This document shows, in pieces, positions 1 to 7,012 of a stretch of DNA of 15,345 bases. The notes under the pieces are model-generated. The model worked only from the letters and a program-made list of their open reading frames with translations. It was not told the origin of the DNA and did no database searches. Origin of the DNA: an uncultured Brachyspira sp. (GTDB lineage Bacteria > Spirochaetota > Brachyspiria > Brachyspirales > Brachyspiraceae); assembly GCF_910578695.1 (NCBI RefSeq), contig NZ_CAJTQJ010000053.1, forward strand, positions 1-15,345. Direction: 5' to 3'. The position numbers and the translations under genes are program-made. Every line of letters begins with the position of its first letter. Within the stretch, counting starts at the first letter, position 1.

Positions 1-45
1 AAAGGACTTATGCAGAGGCTTCTTACTGGGGAAATTAGAATCTAA
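1..45 (+). CDS. hsdS: Type I restriction specificity subunit HsdS, C-terminal end only
   Basis: Only the last 14 codons and the stop (TAA, 43-45) are inside the window. They read KGLMQRLLTGEIRI. A GLMQxLLTG peptide followed by a few basic and hydrophobic residues is the characteristic C-terminus of HsdS, the DNA-recognition subunit of type I restriction-modification enzymes. The gene 1.4 kb downstream on the same strand is hsdR, which fits. HsdS would direct both methylation (with HsdM) and restriction (with HsdR) to a bipartite target. The target cannot be read from this fragment. The stop codon lies in the 3' arm of a terminator hairpin. Confidence 0.8.
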   Translation, partial: KGLMQRLLTGEIRI

Positions 46-57
46 GAAGTTTTTTTA
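19..57 (+). terminator. Intrinsic terminator overlapping the hsdS stop codon
   Basis: CTTCTTA (19-25) pairs perfectly with TAAGAAG (43-49). Two G-T pairs (17-18 with 50-51) can extend the stem. The loop is 17 nt and seven T residues follow (50-56). The hairpin uses the last coding codons and stop of hsdS. It would end the hsdS transcript before the opposite-strand cassette and hsdR. Confidence 0.6.
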
Positions 58-337
58 TTGTATTTGTTTTTCTTTTATTTATGGGATTGCATTATAATAT
101 TTGATTTATTATTTTATGCTTCTTAGTTTAAGGAATGCTTTTTAGTATATAAAATCTTTTTTTTCGTTATTTTTTGTTTCGGCAAAAAAATGAACCTTAT
201 ATACTCAATAAACTTGTATACGCTTCACTAAAAATCCGACTTCTTTTTTGCCTAAAAAAGTAAAACAAAAAACAATTAAAATATTATGGTATTGCATTCT
301 ATTTTTGGAATTATATTTTAATATAAGATTTATAAAT
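46..337. other. AT-rich convergent intergenic region without a supported gene
   Basis: This 292-nt stretch lies between the 3' ends of hsdS and the minus-strand 91-aa gene. I see no convincing gene. It holds a T-tract, a long imperfect inverted repeat (170-272), an AT-only inverted repeat (275-284 with 313-322), and a 14-nt direct repeat with one mismatch (80-93 and 285-298, TATGGKATTGCATT). A 60-codon minus-strand reading frame at 205-387 runs through the inverted repeat and into the 91-aa gene, and is not supported. Confidence 0.5.
170..272. repeat. Long imperfect inverted repeat, possible repeat element or two-way terminator
   Basis: GGCAAAAAA (181-189) is the exact reverse complement of TTTTTTGCC (244-252). 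Outside these, TTTTTTGTTT (170-179) is the exact reverse complement of AAACAAAAAA (263-272). One arm carries a 10-nt insertion (253-262). The loop is about 54 nt. The structure lies between converging genes, so it could act as a terminator on either strand or be a small dispersed repeat. The arms are low in complexity, so confidence is moderate. Confidence 0.4.
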
Positions 338-613
338 TTATTTAGATGTTTTACTGTGGGTAATATCTTTAATATGTATTTGGTCATTTAAAACAATAAA
401 ATACATACATATTACATAATCAGGAATAAAAGACGGACAGCTTCTATAAAACAATGGTATTTTTAAATCTTTTATTTGTATTTCTTTTATAAAAATAATA
501 TTAGGAGTATTTAGAATAGCTTTTTCAAGACGTTCTATAGCTTTTTTCAAATAATGATTATTTTCTAAATCATTTTTTTTCTGCGATGCAGTTTGACTGT
601 AATAAATATTCAT
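338..613 (-). CDS. Small protein, possible toxin-like partner of the overlapping upstream gene
   Basis: This 91-aa protein is read from ATG at 611-613 to TAA at 338-340. It starts inside the 3' end of the 177-aa gene, with a 44-nt overlap in a different frame, so translation is probably coupled. Only a weak purine stretch (AAAAAGAG) precedes the start. The N-terminal third is basic and helical in character (KKAIERLEKAI). The C-terminal half is rich in beta-type residues and ends in a basic HSKTSK tail. That outline, and the size, loosely resemble RelE/ParE-fold toxins, in which an initial helical pair is followed by a sheet and a late basic residue. I do not see a decisive family motif. No signal peptide or membrane segment is visible. 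Unidentified; the toxin idea is inference. Confidence 0.5.
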   Translation of the reverse strand: MNIYYSQTASQKKNDLENNHYLKKAIERLEKAILNTPNIIFIKEIQIKDLKIPLFYRSCPSFIPDYVICMYFIVLNDQIHIKDITHSKTSK

Positions 614-1103
614 CTGATAATAACTCTTTTTCTATATTATTTACTGTTTCATCGAAATTATCAGGTTTTTTATCAAACACTGAAATCAAATTATCCATTT
701 TATCATTAATCGTATTTTGAAGTAATTGAATCATTTCCATAACACCAAGCAATGAAAAAGCAAAAGCAATTTTATTTGAATTTTTATCTATAGGTATTCC
801 TATAACATAATCTTCTTTATCTAAAAGAGAATTGTCCTGAGCAACTTTTAATATACTTTCATCAGATAGCTCTGAAAAATACATATCTTTTAATAAATCA
901 GAAACAATATATAAAGGGTATTTACATTTTTTCAAATTAAATTTTTCTATTTTTTCTCTCAAGTCATTATTTTCAGTTTCGATTTCACCTATATGATAAT
1001 TAAGATCTTTTATACGTTCTTGTAAAATCATAATAGTATCTTTTAATTCTTTTTCTGTTTTTAAATTATAAGAAGTTATATCCAATTTTTCTATCATTTT
1101 CAT
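570..1103 (-). CDS. Coiled-coil protein of unknown function, first gene of a two-gene cassette
   Basis: This protein has 177 aa. I place the start at ATG 1101-1103, not at the ATG 30 nt upstream, because a strong AGGAGGAGG Shine-Dalgarno (about 1112-1120) lies at proper distance from it and the longer form would contain that site. Residues about 15-57 form a charged heptad-like helix (LQERIKDL, IETENNDLREKI), probably a coiled coil. A mixed domain follows with the stretch YVIGIPIDKNSNKIAFAFSLL near 93-113, and then a helical acidic tail. No helix-turn-helix, nuclease or ATPase motif is recognised. It precedes and overlaps the 91-aa gene, in the position an antitoxin or immunity partner would take. 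It has its own promoter, reads opposite to hsdS and hsdR, and lies between them. Confidence 0.6.
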   Translation of the reverse strand: MKMIEKLDITSYNLKTEKELKDTIMILQERIKDLNYHIGEIETENNDLREKIEKFNLKKCKYPLYIVSDLLKDMYFSELSDESILKVAQDNSLLDKEDYVIGIPIDKNSNKIAFAFSLLGVMEMIQLLQNTINDKMDNLISVFDKKPDNFDETVNNIEKELLSDEYLLQSNCIAEKK

Positions 1104-1125
1104 AAAATATAACCTCCTCCTACAA

Positions 1126-1141
1126 ATATACATTAGTATAT
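1126..1141. promoter_or_regulatory. Palindrome over the -10 box, possible autoregulatory operator
   Basis: ATATAC (1126-1131), a 4-nt centre and GTATAT (1136-1141) form a perfect 6-bp inverted repeat across the -10 box and the likely transcription start of the cassette. Toxin-antitoxin operons are often repressed by their own antitoxin at such sites. The arms are AT-rich, so chance is possible. Confidence 0.4.
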
Positions 1142-1162
1142 ATATTTGCAGAGTTTTGTCAA
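1135..1162 (-). promoter_or_regulatory. Sigma70-type promoter of the minus-strand two-gene cassette
   Basis: On the minus strand there is a perfect -35 box TTGACA (1157-1162), a 16-nt spacer and TATACT (1135-1140). The predicted start lies near 1128, giving a leader of about 25 nt that contains the AGGAGG site. Confidence 0.65.
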
Positions 1163-1288
1163 CTATATTTTTTTATTGCTTTATTCATTATAACTAAATT
1201 ATTTTAAGATTTTATATAAAATTTATTTATGATATTTAATTTTTGATTGTTTTTTTTATAGTTATTTTTTTTATTCTGCTGTCTTTAT

Positions 1289-1308
1289 AGGCATACTGTA
1301 ATATGCTT
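1289..1308 (+). other. Small hairpin upstream of hsdR
   Basis: AGGCATA (1289-1295) can pair with TATGCTT (1302-1308) with one G-T pair and a 6-nt loop. Only three T residues follow, so it is a poor terminator. The rest of the 315-nt gap (1104-1418) is AT-rich and holds the divergent promoters described separately; I see no gene in it. Confidence 0.25.
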
Positions 1309-1333
1309 TCAGTTCGCTATTATATTATTTGTA

Positions 1334-1372
1334 TACTTTTTATTTTAGCACTTTATTGTATAATAAAAAGTA
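1334..1372 (+). promoter_or_regulatory. Probable hsdR promoter region with an 11-bp inverted repeat
   Basis: A consensus -10 box TATAAT is at 1359-1364, about 50 nt before the hsdR start. No good -35 box lies 16-18 nt upstream. The -10 box overlaps one arm of a perfect inverted repeat, TACTTTTTATT (1334-1344) and AATAAAAAGTA (1362-1372), with a 17-nt centre. A weak -35 with a palindrome over the -10 box would fit a regulated promoter. Confidence 0.4.
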
Positions 1373-1418
1373 AAATATTATATTTATAGCTGACTTAATA
1401 AATAATGGGAGTTTTTTT

Positions 1419-4400
1419 ATGAATGAACAATACAGCGAGAGAGTATTACAGAATAAAGTAATAGAGCTTTTTAAAAGTATGGGATATCAGTATATCAGCT
1501 ATGAAGATGCATTGAAAGAAAGAAATAATGATACTAATAATGTGCTTTTTAAAAATATTCTTGAAGAACAGCTTAAAAAAATTAATTATTTTATGTATGA
1601 CGGCAAAAAAAATAGTTTTTCAATAGATAATATTAAAAAGGCGGCAGATGATTTAGATATTCCTCTTATAAAAGGATATTTAATTACAAATGAAGAGATA
1701 ACCGAAAGAATATTAAAAGGCGAATCATATAAAGAAAAAATAGGAAATAAGCAGGAAAGCTTCAATATTAAATATATAGATTTTGATAATATAGAAAATA
1801 ATATATTTCATATAACAGAAGAATTCATAGTAAATAGAAGTTCATTAGAAGAAAAAGAAAAAACAAGAAGACCCGATTTAGTTGTATTCATTAACGGCAT
1901 ACCTATAGCTGTAATCGAATTAAAAAAAGGAAGTGTAGACTCAAAGAATGCAGTAGAGCAAATGATTAGAAATCAGGAAGAAAAAGAAATAAGACAGTTA
2001 TTTAAATTCAGTCAATTATTAATTTGTGCTAATGATGATATGGTTAAATACGGCACAGCAGGTACTCCCGCAAAATTATATAATATATGGAAAGATAAAG
2101 AAAATAATGATAATAAAAGAAATAAGCATACTGAAAGAGCTGAAAAAGAAAAAATAGAAGAAAGCAAAGTAATAAAAGAGCTTAAAAAAATAGTAAAAGA
2201 CAGGACTATTAATGAAATAGATATAACATTATATTCGCTCTTTCAAAAAGAAAGATTATTTGATATTTTAGAATATTTTATCATATTTGACGGAACTGTA
2301 AAAAAAGCAGCAAGATATAATCAATACTTCGCTGTAAAAAAGACTATGGAAAGAGTACAAAATATAGTTAAAGGAAAAAGACAAGGCGGAGTAATTTGGC
2401 ATACTCAGGGAAGCGGCAAAAGTCTTACAATGTCAATGCTTACAAAAATAATATCAAGAAAAATAAAAAATTCAAAAATAGTAGTTGTTACCGACAGAGT
2501 AGATTTAGATGAGCAAATTCACAGCACTTTCAAAAATACAGATATATCAGCAGCAAGAGCGTCTACTGGTGCAAACTTAATAAAATTAATAGAAAGCGGT
2601 AAAAGCGTAATAACAACAGTAATCAATAAATTTGAAAAAGTATTTGATAAAAAAGTAGTAATAGATTCATCGGATATTTTTATATTGGTAGATGAAAGCC
2701 ATAGAACTCAGTACGGCAATTTTGCTATGAAGATGAGAAATGTTTTTCCTAATGCATGTTATTTAGGCTTTACAGGCACACCTTTATACAAATCTGAAAA
2801 AAGCACTGCGGAAAAATTCGGCGGATTTATAGATTCTTATACTATAAGAGATGCATTAAAAGATAAAGTAATAGTGCCTTTATATTATGAAAGCAGATTT
2901 ATAGAACAGAAAATTTATGATAAAAAAGGCATAGATTACAGATATGATTTAATCACAAAAGATTTAACAGATAAAGAAAAAGAAGATTTAAAAAATAAAA
3001 AAGTTACTGAAAAAGTAATATTAGAAAGCGAACAGAGATTAATAGTATTAGCCGATGATATAGCAAAGCATTATAAAAAGAATTTAGAAGATACTGAGTT
3101 TAATGCTATGCTTGCCGTTTCAAGTAAATATCAGGCTATGAAGATGAAAGAAATATTTGATTCTTATCATAAATTAGAAACTGCAGTAGTTATATCTTCG
3201 CAGATAGATGAGGGAGAAGATAAAGAAGAGCATAATAAAAAAAATGGTTCTGAGAAGAAAAAATATGTATCTGAAAAATGGAAGGAGCTTTACAGTAAAT
3301 ACTCAAATGATGAAAATAAATATATAGAAGAAACTATAAAAAGTTTTAAAAAAGGCAGCATAGATATACTAATAGTAGTAGATAAGCTTCTTACAGGTTT
3401 TGATGCTCCTAGGGCTCAGGTTTTATATATAGATAAAGAATTAAAAGATCATAGTCTTCTTCAGGCTATAGCAAGAGTAAACAGAACATATACAGGAAAA
3501 GATAATGGAATATTAATAGACTATAGAGGACTTCTTAAAAATTTAGATAATGCTTTAAATACTTATGATAAATTAGCAAATTATGATTTAGAAGATATTG
3601 AAGATGCAGTATTTGATATAAAAGATAAAATAAAAGATTTTAAAAATGCTTATGATGATTTACTTAAATTTCTGCCCGAACTTCTTTTAAATAATGCTTA
3701 TGATGTATGCTCTAATATTTTAAAAGATGAAGATAAAAGAAAAAATTTTTATAAATTATTTTTAAATTACTCAAAGCTATTAGATATATGTCAGTTCAGC
3801 GAGTATTTTATAGAAAGTTTTGAATATGAAGAAATTAAAAAATATAAAGATTTATTTAAAATATGTATTGCACTTAGAAAGCGTTTAAGAATTACTCATC
3901 ACGAAGCTGTAGACTTTAAAGAATATGAATCTAAAATGCAGAAACTTTATGATGAGTTTGTAGGTACTGATAATGATGTTAAAGTTTTAAATAGAATACC
4001 AAGCATATTTGATGCAGACTTTGAAAAAGAAATAGCATATCTAAATGAAGATAAAGCAGATGCAGTATTAAATGCCTCAAATAGTGTAATAAAAGAAAGA
4101 ATGGAAGAAAATCCTGAAATGTACAGCAAACTTTCAGAAAAAATATCAGTTATAATAGTTAAATACCAAAATAACAGAATAAGCGAAGAAGAAAAACTTT
4201 TGGAAGCAATGGAAATAGCCTCAACAATTAAAGGTGAAAATGAAAAAGAAAATCTTAAATATGATGAGCGTATAAGATATAATAGATGTGCAAGATCAAT
4301 TTATGATAACTCCAAAAAATATATAGATAATGATGATACATTAATAGATTTTTCTTTATTTGTAGATGAGTTATTTAAATCAAGCAGCAGAATTCCTGAT

Positions 4401-4598
4401 TGGCAGAATATATCATCTATAAGAAATAATATAGAAGGCGATATAGATACAAAATTATTTGAACTTGGGCAGGATATAAATAATAAAAAAATACTTAGCT
4501 TAAGCAATAATAATCAGGAAATGATATCATTTTTACAAATACTTCTTAAAATAGGATTAAATATATATTCAAATTACAGCGATAAAAGTATTAAATAA
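1419..4598 (+). CDS. hsdR: Type I restriction enzyme, endonuclease/translocase subunit HsdR
   Basis: This 1059-aa protein is the motor and nuclease subunit of a type I restriction enzyme: it pulls DNA past the HsdS/HsdM-bound site using ATP and cuts at a distance. The PD-(E/D)xK nuclease is visible at P152-D153 and E167-L-K169, almost the same spacing and numbering as EcoR124I HsdR. The superfamily 2 motor follows: Walker A QGSGKS (330-335), motif II DESH (425-428), motif III TGTP (452-455) and motif VI QAIARVNR (682-689), preceded by LLTGFDAPR. The C-terminal 350 residues are mostly helical, as in HsdR proteins that contact the methylase core. Length is normal and no motif is broken. The start is supported by GGGAG at 1407-1411, 7 nt upstream. 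It is separated from hsdS by the opposite-strand cassette, so it has its own promoter. Confidence 0.96.
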   Translation: MNEQYSERVLQNKVIELFKSMGYQYISYEDALKERNNDTNNVLFKNILEEQLKKINYFMYDGKKNSFSIDNIKKAADDLDIPLIKGYLITNEEITERILKGESYKEKIGNKQESFNIKYIDFDNIENNIFHITEEFIVNRSSLEEKEKTRRPDLVVFINGIPIAVIELKKGSVDSKNAVEQMIRNQEEKEIRQLFKFSQLLICANDDMVKYGTAGTPAKLYNIWKDKENNDNKRNKHTERAEKEKIEESKVIKELKKIVKDRTINEIDITLYSLFQKERLFDILEYFIIFDGTVKKAARYNQYFAVKKTMERVQNIVKGKRQGGVIWHTQGSGKSLTMSMLTKIISRKIKNSKIVVVTDRVDLDEQIHSTFKNTDISAARASTGANLIKLIESGKSVITTVINKFEKVFDKKVVIDSSDIFILVDESHRTQYGNFAMKMRNVFPNACYLGFTGTPLYKSEKSTAEKFGGFIDSYTIRDALKDKVIVPLYYESRFIEQKIYDKKGIDYRYDLITKDLTDKEKEDLKNKKVTEKVILESEQRLIVLADDIAKHYKKNLEDTEFNAMLAVSSKYQAMKMKEIFDSYHKLETAVVISSQIDEGEDKEEHNKKNGSEKKKYVSEKWKELYSKYSNDENKYIEETIKSFKKGSIDILIVVDKLLTGFDAPRAQVLYIDKELKDHSLLQAIARVNRTYTGKDNGILIDYRGLLKNLDNALNTYDKLANYDLEDIEDAVFDIKDKIKDFKNAYDDLLKFLPELLLNNAYDVCSNILKDEDKRKNFYKLFLNYSKLLDICQFSEYFIESFEYEEIKKYKDLFKICIALRKRLRITHHEAVDFKEYESKMQKLYDEFVGTDNDVKVLNRIPSIFDADFEKEIAYLNEDKADAVLNASNSVIKERMEENPEMYSKLSEKISVIIVKYQNNRISEEEKLLEAMEIASTIKGENEKENLKYDERIRYNRCARSIYDNSKKYIDNDDTLIDFSLFVDELFKSSSRIPDWQNISSIRNNIEGDIDTKLFELGQDINNKKILSLSNNNQEMISFLQILLKIGLNIYSNYSDKSIK

Positions 4599-4600
4599 TA

Positions 4601-4640
4601 TATAAATAAAATAAATAATATATAAATAAAATAAATAATA
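4601..4640. repeat. Perfect 20-bp tandem repeat between hsdR and the metallopeptidase gene
   Basis: TATAAATAAAATAAATAATA occurs twice, head to tail, at 4601-4620 and 4621-4640. The preceding 8 nt (4593-4600) match the end of the unit, so about 2.4 copies reach into the hsdR stop region. The repeat fills the whole spacer and leaves no Shine-Dalgarno for the next gene. Confidence 0.9.
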
Positions 4641-4641
4641 T

Positions 4642-5340
4642 ATGAACGAAATAATAATAAAATACAAAAAAATCAAAAATATTTATATAAGAGTAAAGCC
4701 TGATTTAAATATATATGTTACAGCACCGAAAAGAGCAGCTAAAAAATATATATACGAACTTATAGAAAAAAGAAGAGAATGGATAGAAGAAAGAAAAGAA
4801 ATTGTAAAGAAGAAAAATAATTTTGATATAAGCAGAAAAGAATTAATAAGCGGAAATGAAATTTTTTATCTAGGCAGAAGCTATATGCTTAAAGTATTAA
4901 AATGTAAAAAAGAAAATATAATTCCTGCAGGCAGAATGATATATATGTATGTGAATATAAAAGATAAAGAGGAATACAAAAACAGCGATATAAGAAAAAA
5001 GCATATACTTCTTGATATATGGTATAAAAAAGAAGCATTAAAATTATTTGATTCATTAATAAAAAAGTACTGTTCAATTATGAATTTAGAAGTTAATTCA
5101 TTTACTGTAAAAAAATTAAAAAGCAAATGGGGTTCCTGCGATACTATAAAAAAAAATATTACATTTAATTTAGAACTTATGAAATATCCTATTTCTGCTT
5201 TAGAATATATTACAGTACATGAATTAGCTCATTTATTAGAGCCTAATCATAGCAGAAAATTCTATAATATAATAAGTTTATATATGCCAGAATGGAAAAA
5301 ATCAAAAAATATTTTGGATACATTTTTTGATAATTTATAA
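4642..5340 (+). CDS. YgjP/DUF45-family zinc metallopeptidase linked to the restriction locus
   Basis: This 232-aa protein has the layout of YgjP-like (DUF45, M48-related) metallopeptidases: an N-terminal beta-rich part (IKNIYIRVKPDLNIYVTAPK), then WI near 47, the conserved KSKWGSC motif (160-166), and the zinc motif HELAH (193-197) with a third ligand H203 in PNHSRKFY. These proteins are often encoded beside type I restriction genes, as here, where it follows hsdR by 43 nt on the same strand. Its substrate is not known; processing or turnover of restriction subunits is a guess. No signal peptide is visible, so it should be cytoplasmic. The start has no Shine-Dalgarno because the spacer is a 20-bp tandem repeat, but the family alignment begins at this methionine. 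Confidence 0.88.
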   Translation: MNEIIIKYKKIKNIYIRVKPDLNIYVTAPKRAAKKYIYELIEKRREWIEERKEIVKKKNNFDISRKELISGNEIFYLGRSYMLKVLKCKKENIIPAGRMIYMYVNIKDKEEYKNSDIRKKHILLDIWYKKEALKLFDSLIKKYCSIMNLEVNSFTVKKLKSKWGSCDTIKKNITFNLELMKYPISALEYITVHELAHLLEPNHSRKFYNIISLYMPEWKKSKNILDTFFDNL

Positions 5341-5388
5341 ATTAAAAAGTTGAAAAAAATATAAATTAAACTATACTAAAAAAGAGTG

Positions 5389-5416
5389 TTTACAAAAATT
5401 AATATTATAATATAAA
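5389..5416 (+). promoter_or_regulatory. Possible promoter of the 466-aa gene
   Basis: TTTACA (5389-5394), a 16-nt spacer and TATAAA (5411-5416) lie upstream of the AGAGGT ribosome site at 5427-5432. A stronger TATAAT at 5406-5411 would leave only 11 nt to this -35 box. In such AT-rich DNA the call is tentative. Confidence 0.35.
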
Positions 5417-5439
5417 TAGTAATAACAGAGGTAAAAATA

Positions 5440-6840
5440 ATGGATTATAATGAAAAATTATATAATATATTTTCAAGCGGCGAACAAAGACTTGAGTCAT
5501 GGATGGCTGCTGTACCTACCAAAGAATATGATCATAATATGAGTATTGATGAGTTTAGAGATATACTCTCAGAATCAGATGAATATATTGTACTTGAATT
5601 TAATGAGACAGATAAAACTAAATATATAAGAGATAAATCAATATGGGAAGTGCAGGTAAAACTTCAGTATCTTCCTATGATAATTGAAAATGAATATGAC
5701 GAGCATTGCGAACATGATGAATGCGGATGCGTGCATAATCATAATGAAGATGAAAATAATGATGAGCTTAATTTTTATGTGGCATTAGTTGAAGCTTCAA
5801 CTGTTACTGAAAATGTACCTGAAATATTTTCTGTTAATACTGTAAGAGAAGATGATTATAACGAGGCTTTAGAATGTAAATATGCTTTGCATGTAACTAC
5901 AACTTTTGATAATTTTCCTCTCACCGATTATCAAAGACAATTAAAATTTTTAGATGCTTTAGTTCCTGAATGCTCTATATTTTTAGATATGTCATGCTAT
6001 ACAGCTCATTCAGGAGATTGGCTTTCATATACTTCTACTTTTGATCTGCCTCCTTCTTTGGATTATCTATTTACAATACATGCAGTTTATGATGATGATA
6101 AGGATCCGAATAAAATAGAATATTGGTTTCATACTCACGGACTTTATAGGGTAGGCTCTATAGAATTGGAAATAGTGGGAGTTGAAGATGCAAGAGCTTA
6201 TTATGGTGAATTATTAAATACTTGTGCTAAACTTTTTATAGAAAGAGGAGTTCCTGAAGCGGGCTTTAAATTTAATCCTGCTTATCAGGTTTATGTATGC
6301 TGGCTTCCTTGGCAGGATGCTTTAAAAAAACTCAATATAGATGATGATGTTTCTGGAAGCATAAAAGACAGAAATGACGGAGTGCATAATACTCCTTCTG
6401 GAATTTTAGCTGCTGTAGATAAAGAAAATAATTATCATACTCTTGATTATTATCAAAATGAGCTTACAGATAATCCTATGTTTATGATGAGTAATTTTGA
6501 AACTTCTATTATGAGAGAAGCTGCTTTTGCAAAATTAGAATATTTTTTAGAATTATTTAAAGAAAATAAAGGCGATGAAAAAACTGCTTTCTTGGTAAAA
6601 TTGGGATACAGCGAAGCAGAAAATGATAATAATGATTTAGAGCATTTATGGTTTGATGTTCATGATTTTACAGAAGACGGACACTTTGACGCTACTTTGA
6701 TTAATGAGCCTTATAAAAATTTGAATATGCATGAGGGCGACAGAGGATTACATAGCGTAGAGAGACTTACCGATTGGAAAATATATACAGAAGAACATCA
6801 ATATAATTCTAGTAATATTTACCTTTTGTTTAAAGAATAA
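5440..6840 (+). CDS. Protein of unknown function, DUF4026-like with DUF2314-like C-terminus
   Basis: This 466-aa soluble, acidic protein has no signal peptide or membrane segment. From memory the full length resembles DUF4026 proteins. The C-terminal part (about 400-449: LEHLWFDV, then an INEP stretch, a GD, and LTDWKIY) matches the pattern of DUF2314, in which a WV segment, an N-P and a final DW motif recur. Residues 87-102 form a His/Cys cluster (H89, C90, H92, C95, C97, H99, H101) inside an acidic loop, which could bind a metal. No catalytic motif is recognised, so I give no function. The start has AGAGGT 7 nt upstream. It stands alone, 99 nt after the metallopeptidase gene and 172 nt before fabH, with a possible promoter of its own. 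Confidence 0.72.
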   Translation: MDYNEKLYNIFSSGEQRLESWMAAVPTKEYDHNMSIDEFRDILSESDEYIVLEFNETDKTKYIRDKSIWEVQVKLQYLPMIIENEYDEHCEHDECGCVHNHNEDENNDELNFYVALVEASTVTENVPEIFSVNTVREDDYNEALECKYALHVTTTFDNFPLTDYQRQLKFLDALVPECSIFLDMSCYTAHSGDWLSYTSTFDLPPSLDYLFTIHAVYDDDKDPNKIEYWFHTHGLYRVGSIELEIVGVEDARAYYGELLNTCAKLFIERGVPEAGFKFNPAYQVYVCWLPWQDALKKLNIDDDVSGSIKDRNDGVHNTPSGILAAVDKENNYHTLDYYQNELTDNPMFMMSNFETSIMREAAFAKLEYFLELFKENKGDEKTAFLVKLGYSEAENDNNDLEHLWFDVHDFTEDGHFDATLINEPYKNLNMHEGDRGLHSVERLTDWKIYTEEHQYNSSNIYLLFKE

Positions 6841-6918
6841 AGCTTTAATTAAATAATAATTATAAAATTTGATTTATTTATAAAAATAATTTTGTATTTT
6901 ATATTAAATTATTAAAAA

Positions 6919-6946
6919 ATAGTTATTATTAGCTATAGATTTTTTT
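6919..6946 (+). terminator. Weak terminator-like hairpin before fabH
   Basis: ATAGTT (6919-6924) pairs with AGCTAT (6931-6936), including one G-T pair, with a 6-nt loop. AGA and seven T residues follow (6940-6946). The stem is short and AT-rich. Confidence 0.35.
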
Positions 6947-7012
6947 ATTATTTTTAGTAAACTTTTTTGAGTGATAATTCTATATTTAAGTAGATTAATA
7001 ACGGAGAATAGT

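Noticed and set aside
205..387. 60-codon minus-strand reading frame
   Set aside because: It runs through a low-complexity inverted repeat, overlaps the 91-aa gene by 50 nt, has no ribosome site and has a composition typical of translated AT-rich spacer.
1104..1133. Longer start for the 177-aa protein at 1131-1133
   Set aside because: The extra codons would include the AGGAGGAGG ribosome site and start upstream of the likely translated region; the ATG at 1101-1103 is well placed.
3947..4507. Minus-strand reading frames inside hsdR (3947-4129 and 4301-4507)
   Set aside because: They are antisense to an intact HsdR frame, lack ribosome sites and are hydrophobic by codon bias only.
5389..5411. 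TTTACA with TATAAT at 5406 as a consensus promoter
   Set aside because: The spacer is 11 nt, too short; the weaker TATAAA at 5411-5416 with a 16-nt spacer was preferred.
6971..7012. Longer fabH start at the GTG at 6971
   Set aside because: It adds 14 residues absent from the family, while the ATG at 7013 has GGAGAA at the right distance and gives Cys112 numbering as in E. coli.
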